NCBI RefSeq assembly: GCF_003576645.1
Contig: NC_044917.1
Span: 2,749,738 to 2,813,737 of the forward strand
Reading direction: 5' to 3'
Length of the DNA: 64,000 bases
Source: Ipomoea triloba
Taxonomy: Eukaryota > Streptophyta > Magnoliopsida > Solanales > Convolvulaceae
In this document: one piece after another, positions 35,001-46,171 of the stretch
Layout: each line of letters starts with the position of its first letter
How positions within the stretch are numbered: the stretch's first letter is position 1
Position numbers and translations under genes: made by a program
The notes under the pieces: model-generated
Told to the model about the DNA's origin: nothing
Seen by the model: the letters and a program-made list of their open reading frames with translations, nothing else
Database searches by the model: none

Positions 35001-38000
35001 AAGTACAAATCCAACGCAAACAAATAAAAGATATCATACTCTCCTTGTTGCCTGCATGTATAGAGAGTGATCCAGTATCTAATATTCCATTTTATGTAGA
35101 TGCCATCATTGCCAACCCTCCAGCATATGGTAAGATCTTTATTTTTGTTATTTTCTAATAGACATGATGTGTGGCTTCTTAGGAGTTGTGTCATGAGTAA
35201 CTATATTTTATAAGGCTATATTTTATTTCAGGGCATACTCATGTTGCAGAAGCACTAGATGTACCATTACATATATTTTTTACAATGCCATGGACGTAAG
35301 TGTTCTCTTTCTTCTCTGTGTGCATGGGAACCTTTTTTCCCTAATTCCTATCCTTATAATTTTTTCCTCATTAGCACAAAGCAGCTAACAATGATAATCT
35401 ATTTGTAAAAAATACTCATTATCTACTAGTCTAAAGTGTATTTAAATAAAAATAAAAATAAAGTTGGGTCTTATTCTTCTATTTAGAAATGGTTGTAGGA
35501 GTTTCTTAAGATACTTCACTTTCCCACTGTGTACTGTTCCAGGCCAACAAGTGAATTTCCGCACCCTCTCTCTCGTGCTACACAACCGGTTGCATACAGA
35601 GTCAGTGCTTTCATTGTGATGTGACTTATTACAAATATCCTAAGTGTGATGCATTTTTTTCCTACGTCCTTTATTTGATGACATTTAAGTTTTATTACAG
35701 CTATCATATCAAATTGTTGAAGGATTAATCTGGCTTGGAATACGAGATATGATTAATGATTTCAGAAAGAAATATTTGAAACTAAGGCCAATCACATATT
35801 TGAGTAAGTCTAACAGTTCACCTACCGACATCCCACATGGGTATATCTGGAGTCCACATCTTGTTCCAAAACCCAAAGGTCATTTTTCACCTCTAACTGT
35901 TATAAATTGCTTGCTTAATTGACACTTTCATGCACATAATAATAGAACTGTTACAGGGTACAGTATTAATCATTTTATATCTGTGCTCATTGTAGTTACT
36001 CTTGCAAAAGAAAAAAGGAAGAATTTACTATTGATTTCACTTCTGTAATTTTCTGTATTTATTTGTTGAGAGAAGGAACAGATAATTTGTGAGTTCTAGA
36101 GGTGCTTTATATTTCACGTGTTTTAGTTCCTCTTTCTTTTTTCTATATCATGTATGCCAAACACTAATCTGATTTCTTCCATTTGTCCTATCTAAGCAAT
36201 TTTCTTTGATACTATTCTTTGCTTTGTTCTTCAATTGTTTTCAGTGTATTCTGAGATAATCTTGTCTTTTCTGTTGTAGCTCAAATTTAGTCATAGCCAT
36301 GTTCACTCTTCTTCACCTGTCACACTGGAGTAGAGATACTATAAACACTAAGATGCATTTGACATTGCTTGAGGCATCTACAGTAATGATTGTCTACTGT
36401 CATAGCCACAGAATGTGGTGTCAGCAGGAGACAGGCGTTATTATAATGATTATTATATACTAATATGTCTGATTTTCTATGTTTTGCAGATTGGGGGCCC
36501 AAAATTGATGTGGTGGGATTTTGTTTTCTAGACCTTGCTTCTAATTATGTTCCACCAGAATCACTTTTAAAATGGCTTAAGGATGATCAAAAGCCCATCT
36601 ATATTGGCTTTGGCAGCCTAGTAGGTTGCTGCTGACTACTTATTTCAAATATATATTCTTCACAATTCTAGTTACAAAACCAACCTTACATTTAAATTGT
36701 GGAAATTTGTTCTTATCAATGATGCTGTCACTCTTGTATTTATATGCACTGCATCCTTGCAGCCTCTTCAAGACCCAAAAGGAATGACTAAGACAATTGT
36801 TCAGGCATTGGAGAGAACTGGACAAAGAGGCATAATTAATAAAGGATGGGGTGGCCTGGGGAACAGTAAGTGGCCGATTTTTGCCTCATACAAGCAATAT
36901 TACTTTATCTTTGAAAGAATTTTGCTTTATAGATGAAGAAGTTATCATCTTCTTATAAAGAGTTTCTCTCAGTGACAGAGCCAAAGGATGTTGTGTATTT
37001 ATTGGATAATTGTCCTCATGATTGGCTGTTTGCTCGATGTGCTGCTGTGGTAAAACCCCTAATTTTTTAGTGCATCTCAATCCCCCTTTTTCCGAGATAT
37101 TATTGATTTGATTTTTTAGCATTTTCATATTGGTTTATATAAATTGACAAATAAATTTATTATCTGAAAAAGCTTTTTATAATTTTCTTAGCTTTGATTT
37201 TTTAGCATTTTCATATTGGTTTATATAAATTTCACTTGACAAATAAATTTATTATCTGAAAAAGCTTTTTATAATTTTCTTAGCTTTATTTTACTCATAA
37301 CTCTCACGTGAAGATATGGAAATTTATGGTGAAACTGTCCAGGTGCATCATGGTGGTGCAGGAACAACTGCGGCTGGTCTTAAAGCTGGGGTAAGCAAAA
37401 AATAAAATAGACTCCTGAATATCTTTCTTATTCAATATTTCATTAGGCTAATTCAAGTTCTATTGTCCAATTTATTTCTAGTGTCCAACAACTGTAGTAC
37501 CTTTCTTTGGGGACCAATTTTTTTGGGGCGGTCGTGTACATGCTAGGGGAGTGGGCCCTGCACCCATCCCTGCAGATGAGTTCTCCCTTGAAAGGCTAGT
37601 TTCTGCCATTAACTTCATGATAAAACCAGAGGTAACTATATATTTTTTGTACATCTATCTTAGGGATCGTTTGGTTCAATGTTAGATTCTTGTGTTTGGT
37701 TAAAAATAAGAGTTAATTACAGCAATGGTCTTCCGACTATGTTGATTTTCCAAAATTAGTCCCCGACTTTTAATTTGGACAATTTAAGTCCTTTGACTTT
37801 CAAATTCTTTTCAATGTTGGTCCTTTCGTCAAATTTTGGTTAAATTGATGTCAAATGAAGGGGTAAATTTGTCCATTCACCTTATAGTTTATCATTACTG
37901 GTATTTCTCCTGTCTTATACGCAATATATATGAATATAATCTCTTCGACTGAGATTATATGGCTTCGATTAAGACCTAGACTGAGATTATATTCATATAT

Positions 38001-39138
38001 ATAGCATATAGGATAGCGGAAATACGAGTAATAATACACTATACAGGTGAACGGTCAAATTTACCCCTTCATTTGACATCAACTTAACTAAAATTTGACG
38101 AAAGGATCAACATTGGGAAGAATTTGAAAGTCGAGGGAACTAAATTGTCCAAATTAAAAGTCATGGAGTAATTTTGGAAAATCAACATAATCGGAGGACC
38201 ATTGTTGGAATTAACACTTAAAAATAATGTAGTGTATATAATATAAACATGTTTGGTATAGAAGTTATTTTGTATGATATATATATATATATATATATTT
38301 ATTTATTTATTTTAAATTTAACATATTTTCATGTATTTCAATAACCTTTAAAATTAAAATAAATAAGATAATGATATCATATATAATTACATGATTTAAA
38401 AATAATTAATTAAAAACTTGAACTTAGAAACAAAATTATTTCATAAACCAATATGACATATGACATAATACAAAATTAAATAAAATATATAATTACAAAA
38501 TATATATTTTATAATATCATAATCATAAGTTAATATAAAATAGACATTTTATAATAATTATAATTAAAATGAAAAAATTTGTAAATATCCATGATAATCT
38601 TAGACAAACTAAGAATTGTGAGAATATCACATTGACTTCAAAATCTGAGGAATGTTATATTTTATTGGGAAAGTAAGATACTATGAACCAAACATGAGAA
38701 TGTAGACTTTGAAATGTCACAATCCCTAACTTGAACCAAACGCCCTGTGCCTATATCCCCAAAGTTCTGAAAGATGTTGGGTGGCTTTTACTTTTTGGAA
38801 ATTGATGTCTTCAAATGGTTAGATTGTTTTTGAAGAAAAACACAAACACTTGGTTAGTTGTGCAAATGAAGAAAGAACATAAAGAGAGCTTCTTTTTTCC
38901 CCCCTCCAGATCTTTACTAGCTATGCTCGGAATGCAGGTTAAAGAGCGTGCTATTTTACTGGCAAAAGCCATGGAAAATGAGGATGGTGCAATGGGAGCC
39001 GTAAAAGCTTTCTACAAACATATTCCTCGGGGGCGGCTCAGGACAGAATCATCTAAAATATCACGCCTTAAAACTGAATCTAAAATATCACGCCGTCCTA
39101 AAACTCGGTTCTCTTTAAAATGTTTTTGTGGTCAATAA
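32079..39138 (+). CDS. UGT80A2: Sterol 3-beta-glucosyltransferase, UGT80A2 type
   Basis: UDP-glucose:sterol glucosyltransferase that makes steryl glucosides for membranes. Fourteen coding exons: 32079-32229, 32660-32832, 33139-33381, 34450-34561, 34959-35129, 35232-35295, 35543-35600, 35701-35878, 36490-36620, 36763-36865, 36973-37049, 37343-37390, 37482-37631, 38938-39138; all phases agree and give 619 residues, close to the family length. The N-terminus is Ser-rich and variable. The GT-B N-domain opens with LEIVMLIVGTRGDVQPFVAI (the G-T-R-G-D-V sterol-GT signature) and HRVRLATH. The C-domain has PIYIGFGSL and the donor-binding stretch DNCPHDWLF, then HHGGAGTTAAGLKAG, CPTTVVPFFGDQFFWG. For exon 11 the acceptor CTCTCAG|TGACAGAG was chosen over one 54 bases upstream, giving GLGNMTEPKD as in homologues. 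Intron 13 holds two nested MITEs. No missing residue was seen. Confidence 0.93.
37108..37280 (+). repeat. 86-bp tandem duplication in UGT80A2 intron 11
   Basis: Two adjacent copies share TTTTTTAGCATTTTCATATT and TTATTATCTGAAAAAGC almost without change. The second copy has a few extra bases (TTCAC). It lies entirely in the intron. Confidence 0.85.
37663..38745. mobile_element. Tourist-like MITE in UGT80A2 intron 13 (outer element)
   Basis: The left end GGGATCGTTTGGTTCAA and the right end, reverse complemented, GGGCGTTTGGTTCAAG, are inverted. TTA precedes the left end, but TGT follows the right end, so the expected TTA duplication is not intact. The interior is AT-rich with an AT microsatellite near 38276-38299 and hosts a second element. 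It has no coding capacity. Confidence 0.6.
37710..38217. mobile_element. Foldback MULE-like MITE nested in the intronic element
   Basis: Almost the whole element is an inverted repeat. The arms 37712-37955 and 37975-38215 match throughout (for example CTATGTTGATTTTCCAAAAT, TTTCAAATTCTT, TTTCGTCAAATTTT, TGATGTCAAATGAAGGGGTA). The same ten bases, TTAAAAATAA, flank it at 37700-37709 and 38218-38227. This fits the 9-10 bp target duplication of Mutator-like elements. Transcribed with the intron, it would form a very long hairpin. Confidence 0.88.
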
Positions 39139-39575
39139 TGGTCATTCATGATTTTGAAAATGAAAGCAGTGTCAATCATGTTCACTTTCAGAGGGCAGGT
39201 AAAATGCACTCGCAGAAGTTTCATGGAATCTTCTCATTGAAGATAAAATCGCCGTAATTTTGAGTAGAAATTGCATGGGGTCTTATGAAGTATGCAACTT
39301 TAACCATCTCTGTCTGTGAGAGAGTTGTGCCTTTTCAAGTGTTAGCGTCCAAGAATATTTATTGTTGTAAAAGAATTCTGAACAGGACAAAGTTTCTCTT
39401 TATGTAAAGACAATTATTTCCACTGTTTGACTCTGCACAGACAAAATTATAAAAATGTGTCAGAATAGCACTTGAGAGTATAACATATGACATAAACTTA
39501 ACTATGCCTACAGTATGCCCACACTTCTTCCACCTCAATCGCAAAAGTAAAATAGACTTGCCTTAACACAACTCT
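39139..39575. other. Convergent 3' ends of UGT80A2 and RGP
   Basis: Only about 440 bases separate two stop codons that face each other, so both 3' UTRs lie here and may overlap. No other feature was seen. Confidence 0.6.
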
Positions 39576-40637
39576 TTAAGTTCTTTGAGCTTTAATGGTC
39601 TTCCAGAGCTTGATCCATTCTATCATGGCATCAGCAGCACGTGTGAACACGGCATCTTTTTGTCCCAACTGCTGCTTCACAGCTGCGGCGATTTCAACCA
39701 CGCAATCTTCTACTGTTACAGCTTGTGGAGACACCCTCACCGTTTGGAAGAATGGAATCACTTCCTCCATCAGCTTCACTCCCTCCCACTCTTTCTTCAA
39801 ACTGTCAATGGCACTGCCTCTTTCCTTCCTCCAAACGTATGGAAGCCCGGTTTTCATACCAAGCCTTAGATGGTCACAGACTACCTTAGCGCACATTCCG
39901 CTCCATATATCTTCCACGGTTTCCCACCTCAGCTTCCCTTCATTTGCCAGCCTGAAAGATGGCAGCAAGGCAGGTCCAACCAGCTCACGGTTAAAAGCTA
40001 TGTTGATTCCACTCATGGGCATCATGGCCTTAGCTGGGACAGTAAGAACAGCATCCACATATCTGGTGTTCCTCTGCCTTTGTTTGATGGCCTGCGTAGG
40101 AGCATCATAATCTCCTAAGTTAAGCCAAAGTCCACATGACAGAGCACATGATACACCAGTTCGCAAGCTAAAGGGGTAGCCACGAACGAAATCTGCTCCT
40201 TCACGGAAAGGGTCATATAGAGTGTTAAAGAAAAATGGGGTAGCTGGATTTGCGAGGTTGGTGATGTGTTGAGCAACTGCATCTACAAGATTGCCCTTAT
40301 CATCTCTTGCAGGAAGGCAATCGTCGTCAACAGAGACAATGTATTTCTTGGTGGAAACAAGATAACCAAAATACCGGCATGAATAGCCAGAGAAATTAAC
40401 AGCTGAATACCCCATAACACGTTGCATTTCGGATTGTGTATAGACTTCATAATTAAATCCACTGGGGATCTTCAATTCTTCTTTGAGGTCAGGATCTTTA
40501 ACAATTATAATGTGGAAACGGGAGAACACAGGTCTCCATTCCTCCATAAATTGTGTAAGATCATGTTGGAGTGCACCTATAACAATATCAACCTCATCAT
40601 CTCTGATGCTGACTTGCAACATTCCATCAGATTCCAT
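39576..40637 (-). CDS. UDP-arabinopyranose mutase / reversibly glycosylated polypeptide
   Basis: Converts UDP-arabinopyranose to UDP-arabinofuranose for wall polysaccharides at the cytosolic face of the Golgi. A single coding exon of 353 residues matches the family length. Motifs: VDIVIGAL near the N-terminus, IIVKDPDLKEEL, SGYSCRYFGYLVS, the acidic triad in IVSVDDDCLPARD (metal-nucleotide binding), FFFNTLYDPF, then GYPFSLRTG containing the Arg that is autoglycosylated in this family, and GLWLNLGDYDAPTQ, SGINIAFNRELVGPAL, GLPYVWRKERG. The divergent N-terminus and ends resemble the RGP5-type more than RGP1/2, but this is a weak judgement. A 5' UTR intron is likely: an acceptor-like ATCAG|AGGACA at about 40675 and a donor-like CTACTG|GTACTC near 42052. 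Confidence 0.93.
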   Translation of the reverse strand: MESDGMLQVSIRDDEVDIVIGALQHDLTQFMEEWRPVFSRFHIIIVKDPDLKEELKIPSGFNYEVYTQSEMQRVMGYSAVNFSGYSCRYFGYLVSTKKYIVSVDDDCLPARDDKGNLVDAVAQHITNLANPATPFFFNTLYDPFREGADFVRGYPFSLRTGVSCALSCGLWLNLGDYDAPTQAIKQRQRNTRYVDAVLTVPAKAMMPMSGINIAFNRELVGPALLPSFRLANEGKLRWETVEDIWSGMCAKVVCDHLRLGMKTGLPYVWRKERGSAIDSLKKEWEGVKLMEEVIPFFQTVRVSPQAVTVEDCVVEIAAAVKQQLGQKDAVFTRAADAMIEWIKLWKTIKAQRT

Positions 40638-43157
40638 TTTGAAACAACCACAGCGCTAAATCAAGTGTTGTCCTCTGATCAATGCTAGCACTTGCACTAA
40701 ATTCAGTCAATGTAAAACAATGTTAAATTTTCTCAGACCACCCTTAAAAAAATGCTATTAAAATAGAAAGAAAGAGATTATCAAGTTAAAAATAGATATT
40801 AAATGAGAGAACCATATGATTTCATCTTTGCCAAACAACTTAAAATCTTTCAGTTAGCTTAGCTCTTTAAGTTCTCTGCCAGGTGACAATATTGTAATTA
40901 TAGTTGGGTATAAGTAAGGTTCTGATAACCATTCAGTCATTTACAGCAATGTATGTTAATTGTTAACAGGTCTATTATTTTAAGAGTATAGGTGGGTGTT
41001 CCGGTATTTATTAAGAATAATGTCCTAAAATAGGAGGGAGTTTATATGCATTAAAAAACATGGGAAAGTACAATGAAATTCAAGCTGTTATTGCAAGGAT
41101 AGCAATTAAGTGCGATGTTACAACCCTGAAAGAAATACTGTAATAAAAATATGAATATAGGATAAGTATACTATCAATTCTAGAGACAAGAACCTTGGAG
41201 AAAATAGAGCATTGCATGGCTATCTCGAATAGTTTAGGCTCAAAAAAAGATATAAGCAGCATATTTTTTAACACAGCATCCTTTAAATAAGTAAATCTAC
41301 TAACTGTAAATTTGTAATGCACAAAATGCATTCATTTTAATGGCACAATTGCACAACTCTAGACCAGGACAGGTTTGCAACAATCTATAACAAACTTAAG
41401 CTTGCCCCCTCCGAATATGAAAACTAATTGTACCTCAGTGTTACCAGATCATTTGAATAACCTGTGGAATCAACCTATGCCTAATTGAGATCTTCATAAT
41501 TCAGTTCAGAGCAATGTAGCTTAACTGCTTGCTGTCACAGTAGCCAAGTAAGGACTAACCTCTAATTGCCTAATGCAAAGAAACAGATCAACAAATTTAA
41601 AGCCTCTGAACGAGAAATACTCATCAAATAAACAAATTAATCACCGGTCCTTTCCTCTCCACTAGATTTGAATAGACATTGCATACATTCCATACAATCC
41701 ACGAATTTCCAACACATAACAAAGAAATTCCACAAATCCACACACGAGTGTAAGAAACCTAGATAGTTCAGATCAATTCATTCACAGTCAATATGAGCAT
41801 TAGATCACACAGAAAATCCAAAAAATGATGCAAATACAGATAAATACGTTCAATCGAGATGAAATATCACAAACGTATACGCATATATTTGCATATATAC
41901 ACATTCCGTTGATTATATACAGCGAGAGAGGATCCGGAAAATGATGCAAATACAGATAAATACGTTCAACCAAAATGAAAGATCACAAACGTATAGGCAT
42001 ATACGTGCATATATACACATTACGTTGATTATATACAACGAGAGAGAGTACCAGTAGTAGCCGGAGAAGGATGTGCTCAAGCAAACTGGAGAGATCAGAG
42101 TAGTCACAAGCAATCTGTTTTCTCCCGCTTTACACTCTCTTCCTCTTATTTATCATCGTTTGGAGTCTTCGAGGGTCCTGTCCCCCATATTTTAAGAAAT
42201 TATATATTCATCCCCTGAACTTTCGTTTTCATTTCACTACTACCATAAAGTCACACTTTCACGTTAATTAGTGTTCAAATTATAATTATATTAAAACAAT
42301 TTAAACGTAGGGATGCACAATAATTGATTATATGTTCCTTCAAAAAAAAAATAATAATAATAATTGATTATATGTTATAAAGTTTTAAAATATCAATTAT
42401 TTTGATTTTCCAGTCTGAACTTATGATTATGTTAAATTTTTTAGATTATTTCAATTTTTAACTAATATGATTGTTACACGTTCTTTTTTTAATTTTTTTT
42501 ATACATCAGGTGCCTCAATAGCTCTACCAATAGCCACTAAATGCATAAAGAATTTCTATCACCTCAAATCGATGATTTTAAAACAATAGTTTATAATGAT
42601 CGATCGAATCAATTGAACTAGCAATAGTTTATAATGATCGATCAAATCAATTGAACTAACCTGGTGCTACACCCTCCAATTTATATTTATACCGTTGAAT
42701 CACTGATGAAATTAGCAACTTGGGAGTAAGGTTGCTTATCTTGTTTTCAACGTAACGACCTATGACCAAAAAATGCCTTGCCGGCCATCCAACTCATAAG
42801 TCATAAAACCATTAATTTTAATTTGAAAAAAGATATAGTAAGTGAAAGAAATTCAAAGTTGGCCAAACATAGTTTGTCCTCCAGTTAATAATTAGCAATA
42901 CAAGGAAGTTAGGCAGAAATTAAAGAAACTACCTCTACGGATTTAGCTCTGGTTAGTAGTTAGTATTTGGTAACAAGAAATTAAAGCAGCTAAGGAAAAG
43001 AAACGAATACATAAATTTCTCAAACACAACAGCCACCAATATTTTCAAACTTGCAATTCTGTCCTGCACATCCATTTATACAACCGAAACCAAAATTGAA
43101 AAAACAATACTGAATAAAGCCACACATGATCAATAATGCTGCAGACCAGTTCAGTCT
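40638..43157. other. RGP 5' UTR/intron and intergenic spacer
   Basis: From 40638 to about 42190 this is probably the RGP leader: a UTR piece, an intron of about 1.4 kb, then a first exon near 42052-42190 with CT/GA-rich sequence. Beyond that it is AT-rich spacer with a 36-bp tandem duplication near 42585-42657 (CAATAGTTTATAATGATCGA twice). No additional gene was seen. Confidence 0.5.
41822..42051. repeat. 116-bp tandem duplication next to the RGP leader
   Basis: Two adjacent copies start at 41822 and 41938 and share AAAATGATGCAAATACAGAT, GATCACAAACGTATA-like and TTGATTATATACA words with about ten differences. It lies at the 5' end of the proposed RGP leader intron. Confidence 0.85.
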
Positions 43158-45274
43158 CTATTTTGCTCCAACGATTGACATGAGAAGCCTAAGCTTTTCA
43201 TCAACATCGGCGAGATCTGAAGGGTCTTCGAATGGCGATGGCGGCTCAACTCCAGTTAAGATGAACAATGCCTTTAGTTCATCTACAGTAGATGATTGAG
43301 GCGCAGCTGTGTATCCCAAGATCCCTCTTATTGCACTGATCTGCTCCCATATCTTCTCCTCACTCACCATAACCTAACACATATATTGACAGTATATCAA
43401 TGAATCTTGAAACAGTGAGAGCATATTGTAGTATCTGGGAGTACCATAACATTGATAACATTGACAACATATAATCAACGTAAACTTTTAGTTGAGACAG
43501 AACATGCGTGTCTTTCAGTTTGGTATAAGAGTCAGGACCAAACTTTTAGTTAAGACAGAACATGCATGTCAGGACCAAACTTTTAGTTAAGACAGAACAT
43601 GTATATCTGTCTTTCTGTATGGTATAAAAGTCGGGACCAACCTTCTAGTTGAAACAGAACATAACATATTGTGCAGGAAACTTTATATGGATTATATAGT
43701 ATCTGCTATGCACTGACCTCACTGGAAGGTGCTCCAGTGCCCTCGTTACTATTGATTTCGTTATGTTCTGGTGCTGAAACCTGCTCTGATGCATTTCTAT
43801 TTTCTCCATTTCCTTGTTTCTCAGTTTCTGGTGCAAGCTGGGTTTCTTTCACCACTACCACAGTTGTTATCTCCACTTTGGCTTCTGTACCAATGAATAC
43901 TGGATTTTCATTATCTACCTTATCTTCTTCTTCTTCTTCTTCCTCAAATTCACTAGTTTTTTCTAGGTGTTCCACGTCTTCGTTCATGGAACTACTACCT
44001 ACATTACCTAGTAAAGTAAGACTTATGTGCTCAAAATTTTCGTCTGCTTCATCGGTTCCAAGTTTGTGATTTTCAGTAGTCCCGGCACTTGTTGCCTCCA
44101 AGTCTAACCCTTTGGTCCTTGTAACATTTTCACCAAATTCAGAATAATGCAGTTCTTCTTCTTTTCTCCCTGGCTCATCATCAGTTTCTAAGTTCATCTC
44201 TGGAATTGGCCCCTCGTGTTCTTCTTCTTCTAAGTACTCGTCAATGTCCTCCTCATAACCTTCCTCCAAATCCTCATCAATGCTAATTTCATTCTTCTCT
44301 TGGTGTTCTCCCTCTCCCTCCATGTATTCACCTGCATAACCTTCCTCCAAATTCTCATCTTCTTTCTCGTCCTCTTCTTCGAGTTCTCCTTCCAAGTACT
44401 TGCCAATGCCAATGGCCTCCTCTTCCTCATAAACTTCTTCCAAATTATCATCAATGTTAATCTCATTCTTGACCTTGTGTTCTGCCTCAAAGTATTCTTC
44501 ACTAGTGTCCTCCTCTTCATAACCTTCATCCAAATTCTCGTCGTCTATATCCTCTTCGTGTTCTCCTTCCAAGGACTCCCCAATAGCCTCCTCATAACCT
44601 TCTTCATCCTCCAAATTCTCATCAATGTTAACATCTAGTACTTCCCCAACATCCTCCTCATAACATCCTTTCTCCATATTGATCTCATCTATATTATCGT
44701 CTTTCTCCAAGTACTCAACAATGTCCTCCTTCTCATAAACTTCCTCTTCCAAATGCTCCTCATCTACACCAATCCCTTTCTTATCATCATGCTTTTCAAC
44801 ATACTCTGATCCTTCTTCTTCATTATCCCTTCCCAATTCAATCCTCTGTTCTCCCTCCATCTTCATTTCTTCCTGGATTAGTGCAAATTCACCTTCGTAA
44901 ACCCTACCGTATAATTCTTCCCCAAATTCTTCTTCGACTTGATGATTTCCATCTCTAAGCGCTTGTGAATGATACTCCAACAGCGGAATCGGCAGCAATT
45001 TGCTCATGAGCTTCTCAGTGCAGGCATAGCTGCCCAGGACAACCCCCACAGGGACCAGAACGATGAATCCCACAACACAAATGGTTATGAGAGGAGGGAG
45101 AACTAAAGGTGCAGACGACACCGCAATTCCAGTAATTACAACCTTCTTCCCCAATCTCAGTCCCGCCTTCAAAACCCATCTTGTCGTCTTGCTAACAATA
45201 CCCTTCTCGTCTTCTTCTTCTTCTAAACCACACTGTTCATCAATCCTCCAATATTCAACTTCTCCCCCTTCCAT
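43158..45274 (-). CDS. Acidic-repeat protein with an N-terminal hydrophobic region
   Basis: Not recognised as a known family. Two exons on the minus strand, 45274-43718 and 43373-43158 (phase 0), give 590 residues. The start MEGGEVEYWR is preferred over an upstream in-frame ATG at 45340 that would add a cysteine-rich extension unlikely to be coding. Residues about 48-90 are hydrophobic (KKVVITGIAVSSAPLVLPPL, then ITICVVGFIVLVPVGVVLG) with a central proline pair, compatible with a membrane hairpin. Residues about 125-450 are extremely Glu/Asp-rich, with imperfect repeats around IDENLE, EEGYEE and EYLEGE. The C-terminal exon (MVSEEKIWEQISAIRGILGY, FEDPSDLADVDEKLRLLMSI) is a compact helical module that may be the conserved part. 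The repeat region could bind cations or be disordered; this is inference. Confidence 0.8.
43480..43672. repeat. Short tandem repeats in the intron of the acidic-repeat gene
   Basis: The unit containing GGACCAAACTTTTAGTTAAG and ACAGAACATG occurs about four times in direct order, with variable spacing and some decay. It sits in the single intron. Confidence 0.75.
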
Positions 45275-46171
45275 CCCCACACAAGTATATATGTATCTCA
45301 GCAAAATGGAAAAAAGGCATATATGCACATGTATACTCACTATACTGAGATTAAGATCGAGGTATGGTTAATTAATACGGAGTAGCTAGCAGAAATCTTG
45401 AATATGGGAATTGGAGAAATGTTCAAGAACACCAAGCAAACAGGTTTTTGGGTAATTATATTCGGTGTGGACGTGAGTGATTGGATGATGAATTGATGAT
45501 GACGATGATGCGTTGGGAAATGGGAAGAGGATAGTGCATGCATGACAGACAGTTGCTGCGCTGAGAAGAAGACAGGCGTCACCTGCATGGATTTTGCCAG
45601 CTTGCCGCTAAATAATGGGCAAATTTCATGATCCTTCTTAAAAATTAAATATAAAATTTTTTGAATAGTTAAAAAAACAGCCAATACTTTCTCAATCTAT
45701 TGAAACACAAAAAGTCAATAATATCCTTATTAATTAAAAGAATATATTTTGTCACTAAACCACAAAGTTATTTACTTTAATATATAACCTATAAAATGAA
45801 TTGTTAAAAATAACTTTTAGTATACTAAAATTGAATATTTATTAATTATCAACCTTATAATGTAGACCATGATCCAAAAAATGCGTGTTAAAAGTTAATA
45901 AATGAGCTGCTGCGCAAGGTGGAAGATGTGTCTAAGCTAAAATTTTCAACATGATTTGACTAAATTCGAATTAGTTTTGTAGTAATAAAAATACTGAAAT
46001 GAAGTAATGGGACCTTTTAAAGTAATAAGAAAGCAACAGAACTCAGACTAGAAGCATTCGACACAAGTTTAAGAAAGAGTACATTAATTAGTGTGACAGA
46101 AACATATGATCATTGCAATGGAGGAAATGACAGAAAAACATGAAGCTAATAGACCCCCATGAAGAAAGTGT
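45275..46171. other. Intergenic region
   Basis: Promoter of the acidic-repeat gene on the right side of that gene, then AT-rich spacer, then the 3' UTR of the proteasome gene. No other feature was seen. Confidence 0.5.

Noticed and set aside
36917..36972. An earlier acceptor for UGT80A2 exon 11 that would add a Lys/Ser-rich insert (MKKLSSSYKEF)
   Set aside because: It shifts the family alignment; the downstream acceptor gives the conserved GLGN.TEPKD join in the same phase.
45275..45340. Upstream in-frame ATG of the acidic-repeat gene (MSIHVHICLF...)
   Set aside because: The extension looks like translated UTR; MEGGEVEYW at 45274 is a better start. This is a judgement from composition only.
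43671..45371. Several plus-strand frames rich in Ser, Phe and Leu opposite the acidic-repeat gene
   Set aside because: Antisense of Glu/Asp codons (GAA/GAG read as TTC/CTC). The minus strand has the splice-consistent gene.
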